Positions 1 through 7,902 of a stretch of DNA of 64,000 nt are shown piece after piece. The stretch is from positions 62,001 to 126,000 of the forward strand of contig NZ_VFNH01000003.1 of assembly GCF_006715485.1 (NCBI RefSeq). The letters are read 5' to 3'. The notes beneath the pieces are model-generated. The model searched no databases, was not told where the DNA came from, and worked only from the letters and a program-made list of their open reading frames with translations. Position numbers and translations under genes: made by a program. This DNA is from Herbaspirillum sp. SJZ107. Lineage in GTDB: Bacteria; Pseudomonadota; Gammaproteobacteria; Burkholderiales; Burkholderiaceae_D. The number at the start of each line of letters is the position of its first letter. Within the stretch, counting starts at the first letter, position 1.

Positions 1-1266
1 TTCCTGCGCTTCTCGACCGTGGGCGGCGAAAAAGGTTCGGCCGATACCGCACGCGATCCGCGCGGCTTCGCCCTGCGCTTCTATACCGAAGACGGCAACT
101 GGGACTTGGTCGGCAACAACACCCCGACCTTCTTCCTGAAGGACGGCATCAAGTTCCCGGACTTCATCCACACCCAGAAACGCGATCCGCAGACCAACCT
201 CAAGTCCGCCCAGATGATGTGGGATTTCTGGAGCAGCGCACCGGAAAGCCTGCACCAGGTGACGATCCTGTTCTCGGACCGCGGCACTCCGGACGGCTAC
301 CGCCACATGGACGGTTTCGGCAGCCACACCTACAGCCTGATCAATGCCGACGGCGAGCGCCACTGGGTGAAATGGCACTTCAAGACCCAGCAGGGCATCA
401 AGAACCTGAGCGCTGCCGAAGCAGTGCGCCTGGCCGGCACCGACCCTGACTACGCCCAGCGCGATTTGTTCAACGCGATTGCACGCGGCGATTTCCCGCG
501 CTGGAGCGTCGAGATGCAGGTCATGAACGACGCCCAGCGCGCCGCCTGGGAAGCCAGGACCGGCTGGGACGCGTTCGACCTGACGAAAGTCTGGCCGCAG
601 GGCGAGTTCCCGCGCATCCCGGTCGGCATCCTGGAACTGAACCGCAACCCGGACAACTACCACCAGGACGTCGAGCAGGCCGCGCTGTCGCCGTCGAACA
701 TCGTGCCGGGCCTGGGCTACAGCCCGGACAAGATGCTGCAGGCGCGCCTGTTCGCCTACCACGACGCCCAGTTGTACCGCGTCGGCACCAACCACCAGCA
801 CCTGCCGGTGAACCGTCCGCGCTGCCCCATCCACAACCAGCAGCGCGACGGCGCGATGGCGCTCTTCAACGGCGGCTCGGCGGCCAACTATGATCCCGTC
901 CAGAACGGTCCCATGCCGGCGGCCGGCGGCTTCGGCCACGGCGACGCCGGCTGGCAGCTGGAAGGCACGGCGGGCCGCTACGACACCCGTGCCACCGACG
1001 ACCACTTCACCCAGGCCGGCAACCTGTTCCGCCTGTTGACGATTGATGCCAAGCGCAACCTGATCGAGAACATCGCCGGCGCCCTGAGCCAGGCCGATGC
1101 CGCGATCCAGGACCGCCAGATCGGCCACTTCCTGAAGGCCGATCCGGCCTACGGCCAGGGCGTGTCGGCTGCGCTCAGCCGCATCAGCGCCGGCGCCACC
1201 ACAGCGGCACCAGATGGCCCGGCATCCGCAATGAAAACTGGTAGGCCAGCTCGGCCGGAAGCGTGA
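1..1266 (+). CDS. Heme catalase, 5' end cut by window edge
   Basis: Monofunctional heme catalase (2 H2O2 to water and oxygen), probably cytosolic. The frame is open from base 1, so the N-terminus, including the distal His, lies outside the window. Visible motifs are the distal Asn region (NWDLVGNNTP, encoded near 100-130) and the proximal heme ligand motif RLFAYHDAQ, whose Tyr is encoded at 757-759, followed by the NHQHLPVNRP stretch typical of small-subunit (clade 3) catalases. About 75-100 residues are missing. The last ~28 codons overlap the 3' end of the convergent sensor kinase gene on the other strand and look unlike a normal catalase tail, being rich in Ala, Pro and Arg. Family call is firm; KatA versus another paralogue is not decided. 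Confidence 0.95.
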   Translation, partial: FLRFSTVGGEKGSADTARDPRGFALRFYTEDGNWDLVGNNTPTFFLKDGIKFPDFIHTQKRDPQTNLKSAQMMWDFWSSAPESLHQVTILFSDRGTPDGYRHMDGFGSHTYSLINADGERHWVKWHFKTQQGIKNLSAAEAVRLAGTDPDYAQRDLFNAIARGDFPRWSVEMQVMNDAQRAAWEARTGWDAFDLTKVWPQGEFPRIPVGILELNRNPDNYHQDVEQAALSPSNIVPGLGYSPDKMLQARLFAYHDAQLYRVGTNHQHLPVNRPRCPIHNQQRDGAMALFNGGSAANYDPVQNGPMPAAGGFGHGDAGWQLEGTAGRYDTRATDDHFTQAGNLFRLLTIDAKRNLIENIAGALSQADAAIQDRQIGHFLKADPAYGQGVSAALSRISAGATTAAPDGPASAMKTGRPARPEA

Positions 1267-4200
1267 CGCCGATGGCCGTGCCTTCGCCGGCCACGCTCTT
1301 CAAGTCGAAGCGCGCGCCGAGGGCGGCCGCACGCTCGCGCATGCCCGGCAGGCCCCAGTGACCGGGCCGGTGCCCCGTACTCGCCACGTCCTCGTCCAGG
1401 CCGCAGCCGTCGTCACGGATGCACAGGGTGAATGCCTCCCTGCCGTAGTCGAGCGCCAGCACCACCTTGCCCGCATTCGCGTAGCGCGAGGCATTGAACA
1501 GCGCTTCGCGCCCGATCGCATACACCTCGTCGCTCACGTGCGGCCGCAAAGGCCGCGCCCTCCCGGTAATGCGCAGCTCGAAGGCATTGCCGCTGTACTC
1601 GGCGAGCTCCTTGCCGAAGGCCTGCAGCGCGAGGCGCATGTCGTCGGGCGAGGCCGAGGCGCGCAAGTCCATGATCTGGTCGCGTCCCTCCACCAGCATG
1701 CGTCCCGCCAGGTCCAGGGTGCGCTCCAGGTTGGCGCGCTCGCGCGAGCCCGGCGGAATCTGGTGCATGTGGGCGTTGAAGGACATCAGCAGGCCCTGCA
1801 CGCTCTGCAGCAGGGTGTCGTGCAGCGAGCGCGCGATGCGCGAGCGCTCCTCGAGCCGTCCCTGCAGGCGCGCCTGCATGCGCCGGGTCAGGGTGCGGAT
1901 CCGCAGCGCGTACGCCGCATACAGCAGCAGCGCGGCCGCCGCCGCCAGCATCAGCAGGAACCAGCGGCTCTGCACGAAGGTCGGCGCGATCCGGATCTCG
2001 AGCACCGCGGGCTGCGGATTCCATACGCCGTCCTCGTTGGCGGCGCTCACCTCGAAACGGTAGCTGCCCGGCGCCAGGTTGGTATACGAGACGGCGCGCC
2101 AGCCGATCGGTCCCTGCCATCCGTGGTCGACGCCTTCGAGCCGGTAGCGGAAACGCACCCGTTCCGGCATCGACAGGCCGAGTGCCGTAAAGGCCACCCG
2201 CAGGCTGTCGCTGCCCTGGGGCAGTTCCAGCGCTGCGGGCGCGGCCCGCGCGGTGCCCTCCTGCACCGGATAGCGCCGGTTGCTGGAGGTGACGCTCCGG
2301 ATCAGCACCGGCGGCGGCAGCGGATTGCGCCGGATGCGGGCCGGATCGAGCAGTGCGATCGCGCTGCCGGTCGAGAACCACAGCATGCCGTCCGCGGTCC
2401 GCAGCAGCGACGGCGTCGGCCGGGTCTGGGGCGCATGGCCGCGCAGGCCGTCGAGCGCATCGAAGCGTTCGAAGGCCACCTCGCGCGCCGGCGCAGATGC
2501 CGCATCGCGCAGCCAGTCCGCCAGGGCGGCGGCAGTGATATGGTAGATGCCCTCGGCGCCATGCAGCCACAGGTCGCCGTCCGGCAGGCGCACGATGCCG
2601 GACACGCCGCGGAAGCTTTCGCCGCCGGCGCCGCGCAGCGCCGCAAAGCGCCCGCCGCGGTACAGCATGATTCCGCGTTCGCCGCCGGCCCACATGTCAT
2701 GGCCGTCGGGCGCCAGGGTCAGCACCGTGCCGAGCTGCAGTCCGGCGGCGGCGTCGAGCCGGCGCACGCTGTCCGGTCCGGCAGCGCCGCCGACGACACT
2801 GATGTGGTTGCGCGCATGGCCCATCCAGACATTGCCCTGGGCGTCCATCGCCATCGCGGTGGCTTGCGGCGCCGCGAAGCCCTGCAAGCCGCCGTCGCGC
2901 GTCCATTGCCCGCGCTCGAGGCGGAACAGCCCGCGGCCGGAAAACGAGACCCATAGCCGGCCCTGGCGGTCCTGCTGGATCGCCTGCGGATCGAAGCCAC
3001 GCAAATTGTCCGGCGGCGCGACCAGCTCCACCGTGCCGTCCGGCGCCCGCCGCCACAGGCCGCGCGCGTCGCCGATCCAGAGCACGCCGTCGGGCGCCCA
3101 GTGGCTGGCCTCGAAGCCGCTTTTGAGCACCGTGTCGTGCAAGCCGGCGGCGCTGGCCTTGTGGACGTGGTTGATGGCATCGCCGACCCAGACGCCGCCG
3201 TCCGGCGCGCGCACCATGCCGGGGTGGTCGAGTTCGACGGCGGTCGGCAGCAGCGCCAGCCGGTTGCGCCGCAGCCGGTCGAGGCCGGCCGAGGTGCCGA
3301 TCCAGATATTCCCTTCGCGGTCCTGGAAAAAACTCTGCGGCAGCGCCCCGCTCAAGCCGCTCGCTTGCGTCAGGCGCTGGGCCGGTACGCGCGCCGGATG
3401 CAGATCCAGCTTGCGCTCGACGCCATCGGTCTGGGCCAGCCACATGACGCCGTCGCGGTCGAACCACATGCCGCTGCCTTTCAGCGCCGGCGCGGGTGGC
3501 GCCTTGATCGGGGGCGGCGCGGTGCGCACCCGGTAGTAGCGGTTGCGGTCGTCCGAAGCCCACAAGGTGCCGTCCGGGCTTTCCGCCATCGCCATCAGCG
3601 TCATCCGCGGCCACGCATGCGTAAAGGCACGCTCGCCGGGCCGGCGGAAGAACACCCCGTCCATGCCGGCGATCCACTGGGTGCCGTCGCGGCCGAACAG
3701 GATCTGGAAAAAGCGGTTGGCGGGCAGGCCGAGCGTGCGTTCGTGGCGCACGAAGCGGTCGGCCCCCGGCGCCAGGCTGGCGATGCCATCGCGCGCCGCC
3801 ACCCAGACCGTGCCGTCGGGCGCGGCCTCGATGTGGAAGATGGAACCGCCCGGCAGTCCGTCGGCTTCCATGTAGGTGCGGGCGCCGCCGGGGCGCAGCA
3901 CGGTCACGCCGCCGAAGCGGTAGCCGACCCAGAGCGCGCCATCCCTGGCCGCCATCAGGCCCAGCACGTCGCTGGAATACAGCGGGTGGCCGTACACGCT
4001 GTCGGTGCGCTCGAACTGCACGCCGTCGTAGCGGTACAGGCCGGTCGCGGTGGCGATCCACAGCCAGCCGTCGCGGCTCTGGGCGAATTTCAGGACATCG
4101 ACCGGCGCCCCCTGCAGTCCGCCCCATGCGCTATGGGTATAGTCCGACAACAACGGCGCGGGCGCGGCAGTCGCAGCGCCGTTGTGGAGGTGACACACCA

Positions 4201-4288
4201 CCAGAAGGGCGGCGGCGATGCGCCGCGCGTACGAATCGATTCTCACATCAGACAGCCAGTAATTGCTCAGCAGGCTGGATTGTGCCAT
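1184..4288 (-). CDS. Sensor histidine kinase with periplasmic two-component-regulator beta-propeller
   Basis: Inner-membrane sensor kinase of 1034 aa. After a signal/anchor segment (hydrophobic run AAALLVVCHL) come about 12 Reg_prop-type propeller blades (repeated DGxxW(I/V)A/G motifs) to about residue 640, then a Y_Y_Y domain (NLAPGSYRFEV motif), one membrane segment (FLLMLAAAAALLLYAAYAL), a HisKA_3 dimerisation helix with phospho-accepting His near residue 823 (RIARSLHDTLLQS) and a HATPase domain (DDGCGLD; GLPGMRERA). HisKA_3 kinases normally signal to NarL/FixJ-type regulators; the nearest is the regulator at 5498-6139, but pairing is an inference. An upstream in-frame start at 4342 exists; 4288 is preferred because it sits closer to the signal segment. 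Its 3' end overlaps catalase by 83 bp. Confidence 0.9.
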   Translation of the reverse strand: MAQSSLLSNYWLSDVRIDSYARRIAAALLVVCHLHNGAATAAPAPLLSDYTHSAWGGLQGAPVDVLKFAQSRDGWLWIATATGLYRYDGVQFERTDSVYGHPLYSSDVLGLMAARDGALWVGYRFGGVTVLRPGGARTYMEADGLPGGSIFHIEAAPDGTVWVAARDGIASLAPGADRFVRHERTLGLPANRFFQILFGRDGTQWIAGMDGVFFRRPGERAFTHAWPRMTLMAMAESPDGTLWASDDRNRYYRVRTAPPPIKAPPAPALKGSGMWFDRDGVMWLAQTDGVERKLDLHPARVPAQRLTQASGLSGALPQSFFQDREGNIWIGTSAGLDRLRRNRLALLPTAVELDHPGMVRAPDGGVWVGDAINHVHKASAAGLHDTVLKSGFEASHWAPDGVLWIGDARGLWRRAPDGTVELVAPPDNLRGFDPQAIQQDRQGRLWVSFSGRGLFRLERGQWTRDGGLQGFAAPQATAMAMDAQGNVWMGHARNHISVVGGAAGPDSVRRLDAAAGLQLGTVLTLAPDGHDMWAGGERGIMLYRGGRFAALRGAGGESFRGVSGIVRLPDGDLWLHGAEGIYHITAAALADWLRDAASAPAREVAFERFDALDGLRGHAPQTRPTPSLLRTADGMLWFSTGSAIALLDPARIRRNPLPPPVLIRSVTSSNRRYPVQEGTARAAPAALELPQGSDSLRVAFTALGLSMPERVRFRYRLEGVDHGWQGPIGWRAVSYTNLAPGSYRFEVSAANEDGVWNPQPAVLEIRIAPTFVQSRWFLLMLAAAAALLLYAAYALRIRTLTRRMQARLQGRLEERSRIARSLHDTLLQSVQGLLMSFNAHMHQIPPGSRERANLERTLDLAGRMLVEGRDQIMDLRASASPDDMRLALQAFGKELAEYSGNAFELRITGRARPLRPHVSDEVYAIGREALFNASRYANAGKVVLALDYGREAFTLCIRDDGCGLDEDVASTGHRPGHWGLPGMRERAAALGARFDLKSVAGEGTAIGVTLPAELAYQFSLRMPGHLVPLWWRRR

Positions 4289-4392
4289 GCAACACAAAAT
4301 CCGTGTGGCCCGGCCATTTTGCAGGGGGCCGGTGCGGCGCAAGCGCCTAGCATGCCGGGCAAGGATCCCGTTTTTTACCAGCCATCGCTACC

Positions 4393-5487
4393 ATGACACT
4401 CACACGCTTGACGGCGGCAGTCCTGGCACTGCTCTCGCACCATGCCTTCGCCCAGGACGGCGCGCTCCAGATCTACGGGCGGCTCAACATCGGCCTCGAA
4501 GCCATGCACGGCGACGGCGTGCGCGGCGGCCAAGCCGCGCAGCGCCTGTCGAACTACCGCTCGGTACTGGGTTTCCGCGGCAGCGAAGACCTCGGCGGCG
4601 GGCTGAAGCTGGTGTTCCAGGTGGAGGGTACGCTGGCGCCCGACACCGGCGCCGGCGTCATCGCGGCGCGCGATACCCGCATCGGCCTCCAGGGCCGCTG
4701 GGGCAGCCTGTTCGGGGGCAACTGGCCGACGCCCTACAACACGGCCACGTCCGGCCTCGACCCGTTCTACCCCACCACCGCCGGCTACATGAGTACCATG
4801 GGCAATGGCTCTGCGCCCAGCGCCAGCAACGTCAGCGACACCACCTCCTTCGACCGCCGCCAGCAGAACAGCCTGCACTACTGGACACCGGCCTGGCAGG
4901 GCATGACGCTGCGCCTGGCACACGGTTTCAACGAGGAAGCGCCGCCCAGCGGCGCCAGGCCGTCGCTGGATTCGGCCGCGCTGGTACTCGAGCGCGGCCC
5001 GCTCTACGCCGCGCTGGCCCACGAGCGCCATCACGGCTACCAGGGCCCGGGCCTGGACGACCATGGCAGTAAAGTGGCGCTGGCCTGGCAGTTCGGGCCG
5101 CAGCTGGGACAGGTGCGGCTGGCCGCGATTGCCGAAAAATTGCGCTACGCGACCGCGCGCGGGAATCTGGAGCGCGTTGCCTACTACGTATCGCTGACCC
5201 GCCAGTTCGGCGCGCACGGCATCCGCTTCGGCCTGGCAAGGGCCGGCGACGGCAAGGGCAGCGCGGGCACGCGGCTGGGCTTCATCCAGGCCGGTCCGGA
5301 CACCGGCGCCACCCACGCCACCTTGGGCTACGACTACACGCTGTCGAAACGCAGCGCCGTCTTCGCTTTTTATACCCGCCTGCGCAACGACGGCCGCGGC
5401 ACCTACGACTTCGCGATCAATGGCCTGGATGCGGCGCCCGGCACGCGCCTGGGCGGTGCCGCGCTCGGCATCCGCCACAGTTTTTGA
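4393..5487 (+). CDS. Gram-negative porin (Porin_4 / OmpC-like family)
   Basis: Outer-membrane general porin of 364 aa, forming a 16-stranded beta-barrel trimer in known relatives. A signal peptide ending at AFA-Q (about residue 20) is followed by the family opening QIYGRLNIGLE, and the LGFRGSEDLGGGLKLVFQVEG stretch that marks Burkholderiales porins appears around residues 57-77. The protein ends in Phe (GIRHSF), the outer-membrane insertion signal read by BAM. It is transcribed divergently from the propeller kinase; only about 100 bp separate the two start codons, so they share a control region. Substrate is unknown. Confidence 0.92.
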   Translation: MTLTRLTAAVLALLSHHAFAQDGALQIYGRLNIGLEAMHGDGVRGGQAAQRLSNYRSVLGFRGSEDLGGGLKLVFQVEGTLAPDTGAGVIAARDTRIGLQGRWGSLFGGNWPTPYNTATSGLDPFYPTTAGYMSTMGNGSAPSASNVSDTTSFDRRQQNSLHYWTPAWQGMTLRLAHGFNEEAPPSGARPSLDSAALVLERGPLYAALAHERHHGYQGPGLDDHGSKVALAWQFGPQLGQVRLAAIAEKLRYATARGNLERVAYYVSLTRQFGAHGIRFGLARAGDGKGSAGTRLGFIQAGPDTGATHATLGYDYTLSKRSAVFAFYTRLRNDGRGTYDFAINGLDAAPGTRLGGAALGIRHSF

Positions 5488-5497
5488 CAGGCACGCG

Positions 5498-6139
5498 CTA
5501 GCGGCTGCGCGTCCGCGTGATGTGCAGCCGTTCGGCGGAGCGCACCAGGTCGGGCAGCGAGCGTGCGCCCATCTTTTCCATCACCTTGCGCTTGTGGGTC
5601 TTGGCCATGATTTCGCTGACGCCCAGCGCATCGGCCACCTGCTTGTTGAGCAGGCCGCCGATCACCAGTTCCATGGTCTCGCGCTCTCGCGGCGTCAGGC
5701 TGGCGTGGCGCTGCCGCAGGTCGGCCAGTTCGCGCCGCGCCGCCAGCCCGGCCTGGTCCGCGGCCAGTGCATCGCGCACGGCCGCCAGCAGCGCTTCCGG
5801 CGCCACCGGCTTGGTGAGGAATTCCATGGCGCCGGCCTTCATGGCCTGCACCGACATCGGGATCGAACCGAAGCCGGTCATGAAGATGATCGGGATACCG
5901 GTGCCCCGGCGTGCCAGCCCGGCCGCCACTTCCAGTCCGTCCGGGCCGGGCATATGCATGTCGCAGACCAGGCAGGACGCCGTGCCGAGGCCTTCCGTGC
6001 CGGAAAACGCGTCGAAGACGTCGAAGAAGGCGCCGGCGGCGGCGAAACCGCGCGCATCGTAGCCTTCAGCCGCGAGCAGGTTCAGGACCGACGCGCGTAC
6101 CGCGTCGTCGTCATCGACGACGAACACCGCCGGCGTCAT
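5498..6139 (-). CDS. FixJ/NarL-type response regulator (REC + LuxR HTH)
   Basis: Cytoplasmic transcription regulator of 213 aa. The receiver domain (about 1-125) has the acidic pocket VVDDDD, phospho-acceptor Asp60 in VCDMHMPG and the conserved TKP Lys. The Asp sits about six residues later than usual because of an insertion (FSGTEGLGT). The C-terminal LuxR-type helix-turn-helix runs from LTPRERE to the end (about 148-205). It is the last ORF of a coupled chain: its ATG overlaps the stop of the 51-aa ORF upstream (ATGA). The FixL-like kinase at 7903-9474 is the most plausible partner by proximity; this is inferred. Confidence 0.92.
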   Translation of the reverse strand: MTPAVFVVDDDDAVRASVLNLLAAEGYDARGFAAAGAFFDVFDAFSGTEGLGTASCLVCDMHMPGPDGLEVAAGLARRGTGIPIIFMTGFGSIPMSVQAMKAGAMEFLTKPVAPEALLAAVRDALAADQAGLAARRELADLRQRHASLTPRERETMELVIGGLLNKQVADALGVSEIMAKTHKRKVMEKMGARSLPDLVRSAERLHITRTRSR

Positions 6140-6291
6140 GGTTGCCGCGCCGGCGAAGCCGTGCCGGAATCGAAGCCGGTTGCCCGGCGGCCGCCGGCCT
6201 CGGGCAGGTCGAGTGTGCCATGGCGCGCCGCCGCGTCGTCGTCGGCCACGCGGAACCGCGTCAGCGCCACCTCCTCACCTGCCCCACTCAT
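6136..6291 (-). CDS. Small ORF (51 aa) coupled between a 63-aa ORF and the FixJ-type regulator
   Basis: I do not recognise this protein. It is supported by context: its ATG lies in an ATGA overlap with the stop of the 63-aa ORF, its own stop forms a second ATGA overlap with the response regulator, and an AGGAG sits 9 nt before the start. The product begins MSGAGEEVALTRF, is hydrophilic and rich in Ala, Asp, Gly and Arg, and has no signal peptide or membrane segment. It could be a small regulatory protein, or merely a translated leader that couples the regulator to the upstream gene. The high-GC DNA makes chance ORFs common, so this is a moderate call. Confidence 0.4.
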   Translation of the reverse strand: MSGAGEEVALTRFRVADDDAAARHGTLDLPEAGGRRATGFDSGTASPARQP

Positions 6292-6479
6292 CCTGCGCCG
6301 CTCCTTTGCCGTCGTTTTGGTTCTGCACCAGGCCGCGCACGGTTCGTGGTCCGCGCCTGCCACTGTCCATTATACGTATCGCGGCGGGCGCGGTCGCGTT
6401 GCCCTCCCAGGACCTGGCGGGCGATGGAGATGGCCTGGCAATTGGCCGCGTTCAGCAGCGCGGGTGGTGGCTTGCTCAT
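6288..6479 (-). CDS. Small basic ORF (63 aa) coupled to the DUF1275 membrane protein gene
   Basis: Unrecognised 63-aa product starting MSKPPPALLNAANC and ending in a very basic Arg/Lys-rich tail. An AAGGAG lies 6 nt before the ATG, inside the last codons of the upstream membrane protein gene, and the start codon overlaps that gene's TGA stop (ATGA). Its stop in turn overlaps the start of the 51-aa ORF. The strong ribosome binding site and double coupling favour real translation. Nothing in the sequence shows a function; the basic tail would fit binding to nucleic acid or to an acidic partner, which is speculation. Confidence 0.45.
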   Translation of the reverse strand: MSKPPPALLNAANCQAISIARQVLGGQRDRARRDTYNGQWQARTTNRARPGAEPKRRQRSGAG

Positions 6480-7201
6480 GATGTCTCCTTGCGAGGTTGG
6501 GATGGATTGGCCTGCTGCCGCCCCGCCGGCGCCGGGGCTTCCGCTACCAGCAGGCCGAGCAGAATCAAGGCCGGGACCACCAGCGCGGCAAAGCCGAACC
6601 GGTGAAAAGCGAAAGCCGCCGCCACACAGCCGGCGGCAAAGGCGGCCAGCGGCCAGATGAATTTGCCGCAGCGCGCCTTCAGGCCGGGGTCGTCGGCGCC
6701 GCGGGCGGCGTCGACCAGGTCGATCACGATCTGGGTGACGTTCCCGGTCATCATCGAGGTCGGCGCCAGGTGGCCCAGCAGCAGGCGGCTGGTGGCGCTG
6801 TGGGCGCCCATGGCGGCCGCGCCCAGCAGGCCGGCTGCCGTGGCCAGCGGTCCCGGCTCGTTGCCAAGCGGCGTGGCCGCCAGGCCGCACGCCATGAACC
6901 CCAGCAGCAGCACCAGCTGCAGCAGCAATGCCGGCCGCAGCGCAGGCGCGCCGCGCTTCTCGATGATCACGACCAGGATGCGCGCCAGCGCCACGCCGGC
7001 GATAAAGGCTGGAAAGGCCAGCAGTTTCAGCAGCACGCCTTCGCGCGCGGGATCGGCGAGCGATGCGCCGATCAGGATGAAGTTGCCGGTCACGTGCGCG
7101 GTGAACAGGCCGAACAGCGCCAGGAAGCCCAGCGTGTCCACATACCCCGCCAGGAAGGCCAGTGCGATGCCCTGCAGCCGCCCATGGTTTTGCTCGCTCA
7201 T
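6476..7201 (-). CDS. DUF1275 (YoaK-like) integral membrane protein
   Basis: Inner-membrane protein of 241 aa with about six hydrophobic helices. The family signature is clear near the N-terminus: GYVDTLGFLALFGLFTAHVTGN, where the Gly-Tyr-Val-Asp and His-Val-Thr-Gly-Asn elements are typical of DUF1275; a second TGN (MMTGNVTQ) occurs in the middle. The function of the family is not established; a transporter role is often assumed. It opens a coupled chain ending in the FixJ-type regulator, which suggests co-regulation with a signalling output. Confidence 0.88.
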   Translation of the reverse strand: MSEQNHGRLQGIALAFLAGYVDTLGFLALFGLFTAHVTGNFILIGASLADPAREGVLLKLLAFPAFIAGVALARILVVIIEKRGAPALRPALLLQLVLLLGFMACGLAATPLGNEPGPLATAAGLLGAAAMGAHSATSRLLLGHLAPTSMMTGNVTQIVIDLVDAARGADDPGLKARCGKFIWPLAAFAAGCVAAAFAFHRFGFAALVVPALILLGLLVAEAPAPAGRQQANPSQPRKETS

Positions 7202-7285
7202 GCCTGCCTCCGCCTGGTGCGCCGCGCCTCGATGCGGCCAGTGTCGCCGATTCCGGCGCCGCCGGCTGCATATCCATTGGTATAG

Positions 7286-7717
7286 CTAGACCTGGCGGCG
7301 CTCTTGCAGGTCGAGCCACGCCACCAGCAGAAAGGCGCCGGCCAGTCCCAGATGTTCGAAGAAGCCGTTTTCCGACATCGTGCGGGCCGTGCCCGCCAGC
7401 TCCCAGAATCGGTTCGCCACCAGGTTGGCCATCAGCGTGAACAAGCCCAGGTAGAGGGCGCCCGCCCAGCGCTGGATGCCGGCCAGCACCAGCACGGATG
7501 CGCCCAGCTCGCCGACGATGGTCAGCAGGGCCAGGGGGCCGGCGGGCGTCATGCCGAAGTGGCGCATCTCGGCCACGGCGGCCGGAAAATCGAAGGCCTT
7601 GTCCAGCCCGCCCTGCAGATATGCCGAGCACAGGAGCAGCAGGCAGCACCAGCGGACGGCGCCATGGCGGGTGGCCGGTGCATGTTGCCGGGTGACGGTA
7701 GGGATATGGCTGATCAT
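7286..7717 (-). CDS. DoxX-family membrane protein
   Basis: Four-helix inner-membrane protein of 143 aa in the DoxX/DoxD-like family. Visible are the LQGGLDKAFDFPAAVAEM segment after helix 1 (family pattern: G..K..d....), and the FLLMANLVANRFWE-type third helix region. The start at 7717 is chosen because GAGGA lies 8 nt upstream; a longer frame to 7885 lacks support. DoxX proteins have been linked to redox and thiol stress in other bacteria; the reaction here is unknown. It is followed 84 bp later by the DUF1275 gene on the same strand and may be in the same transcript. Confidence 0.82.
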   Translation of the reverse strand: MISHIPTVTRQHAPATRHGAVRWCCLLLLCSAYLQGGLDKAFDFPAAVAEMRHFGMTPAGPLALLTIVGELGASVLVLAGIQRWAGALYLGLFTLMANLVANRFWELAGTARTMSENGFFEHLGLAGAFLLVAWLDLQERRQV

Positions 7718-7902
7718 GATTGTCCTCAAAAGTTGTCCAAAAATGGTAGCGGGCACCCCGTTCTCGAGCCCGTATCCTTTGGCCGGTTGAATATCGGCCG
7801 CCGGTACAACTATCGTATGAAAGACCAGGCCACGGCAGATGCCATCATGCAGCCGTAAGCGCCGAATCCTGCGCCGCGTCATCACCGCAGAGGAGAGCAG
7901 CC

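Noticed and set aside
1358..2956. Long plus-strand frame inside the propeller kinase gene
   Set aside because: Antisense shadow; the minus-strand protein has all kinase and propeller motifs.
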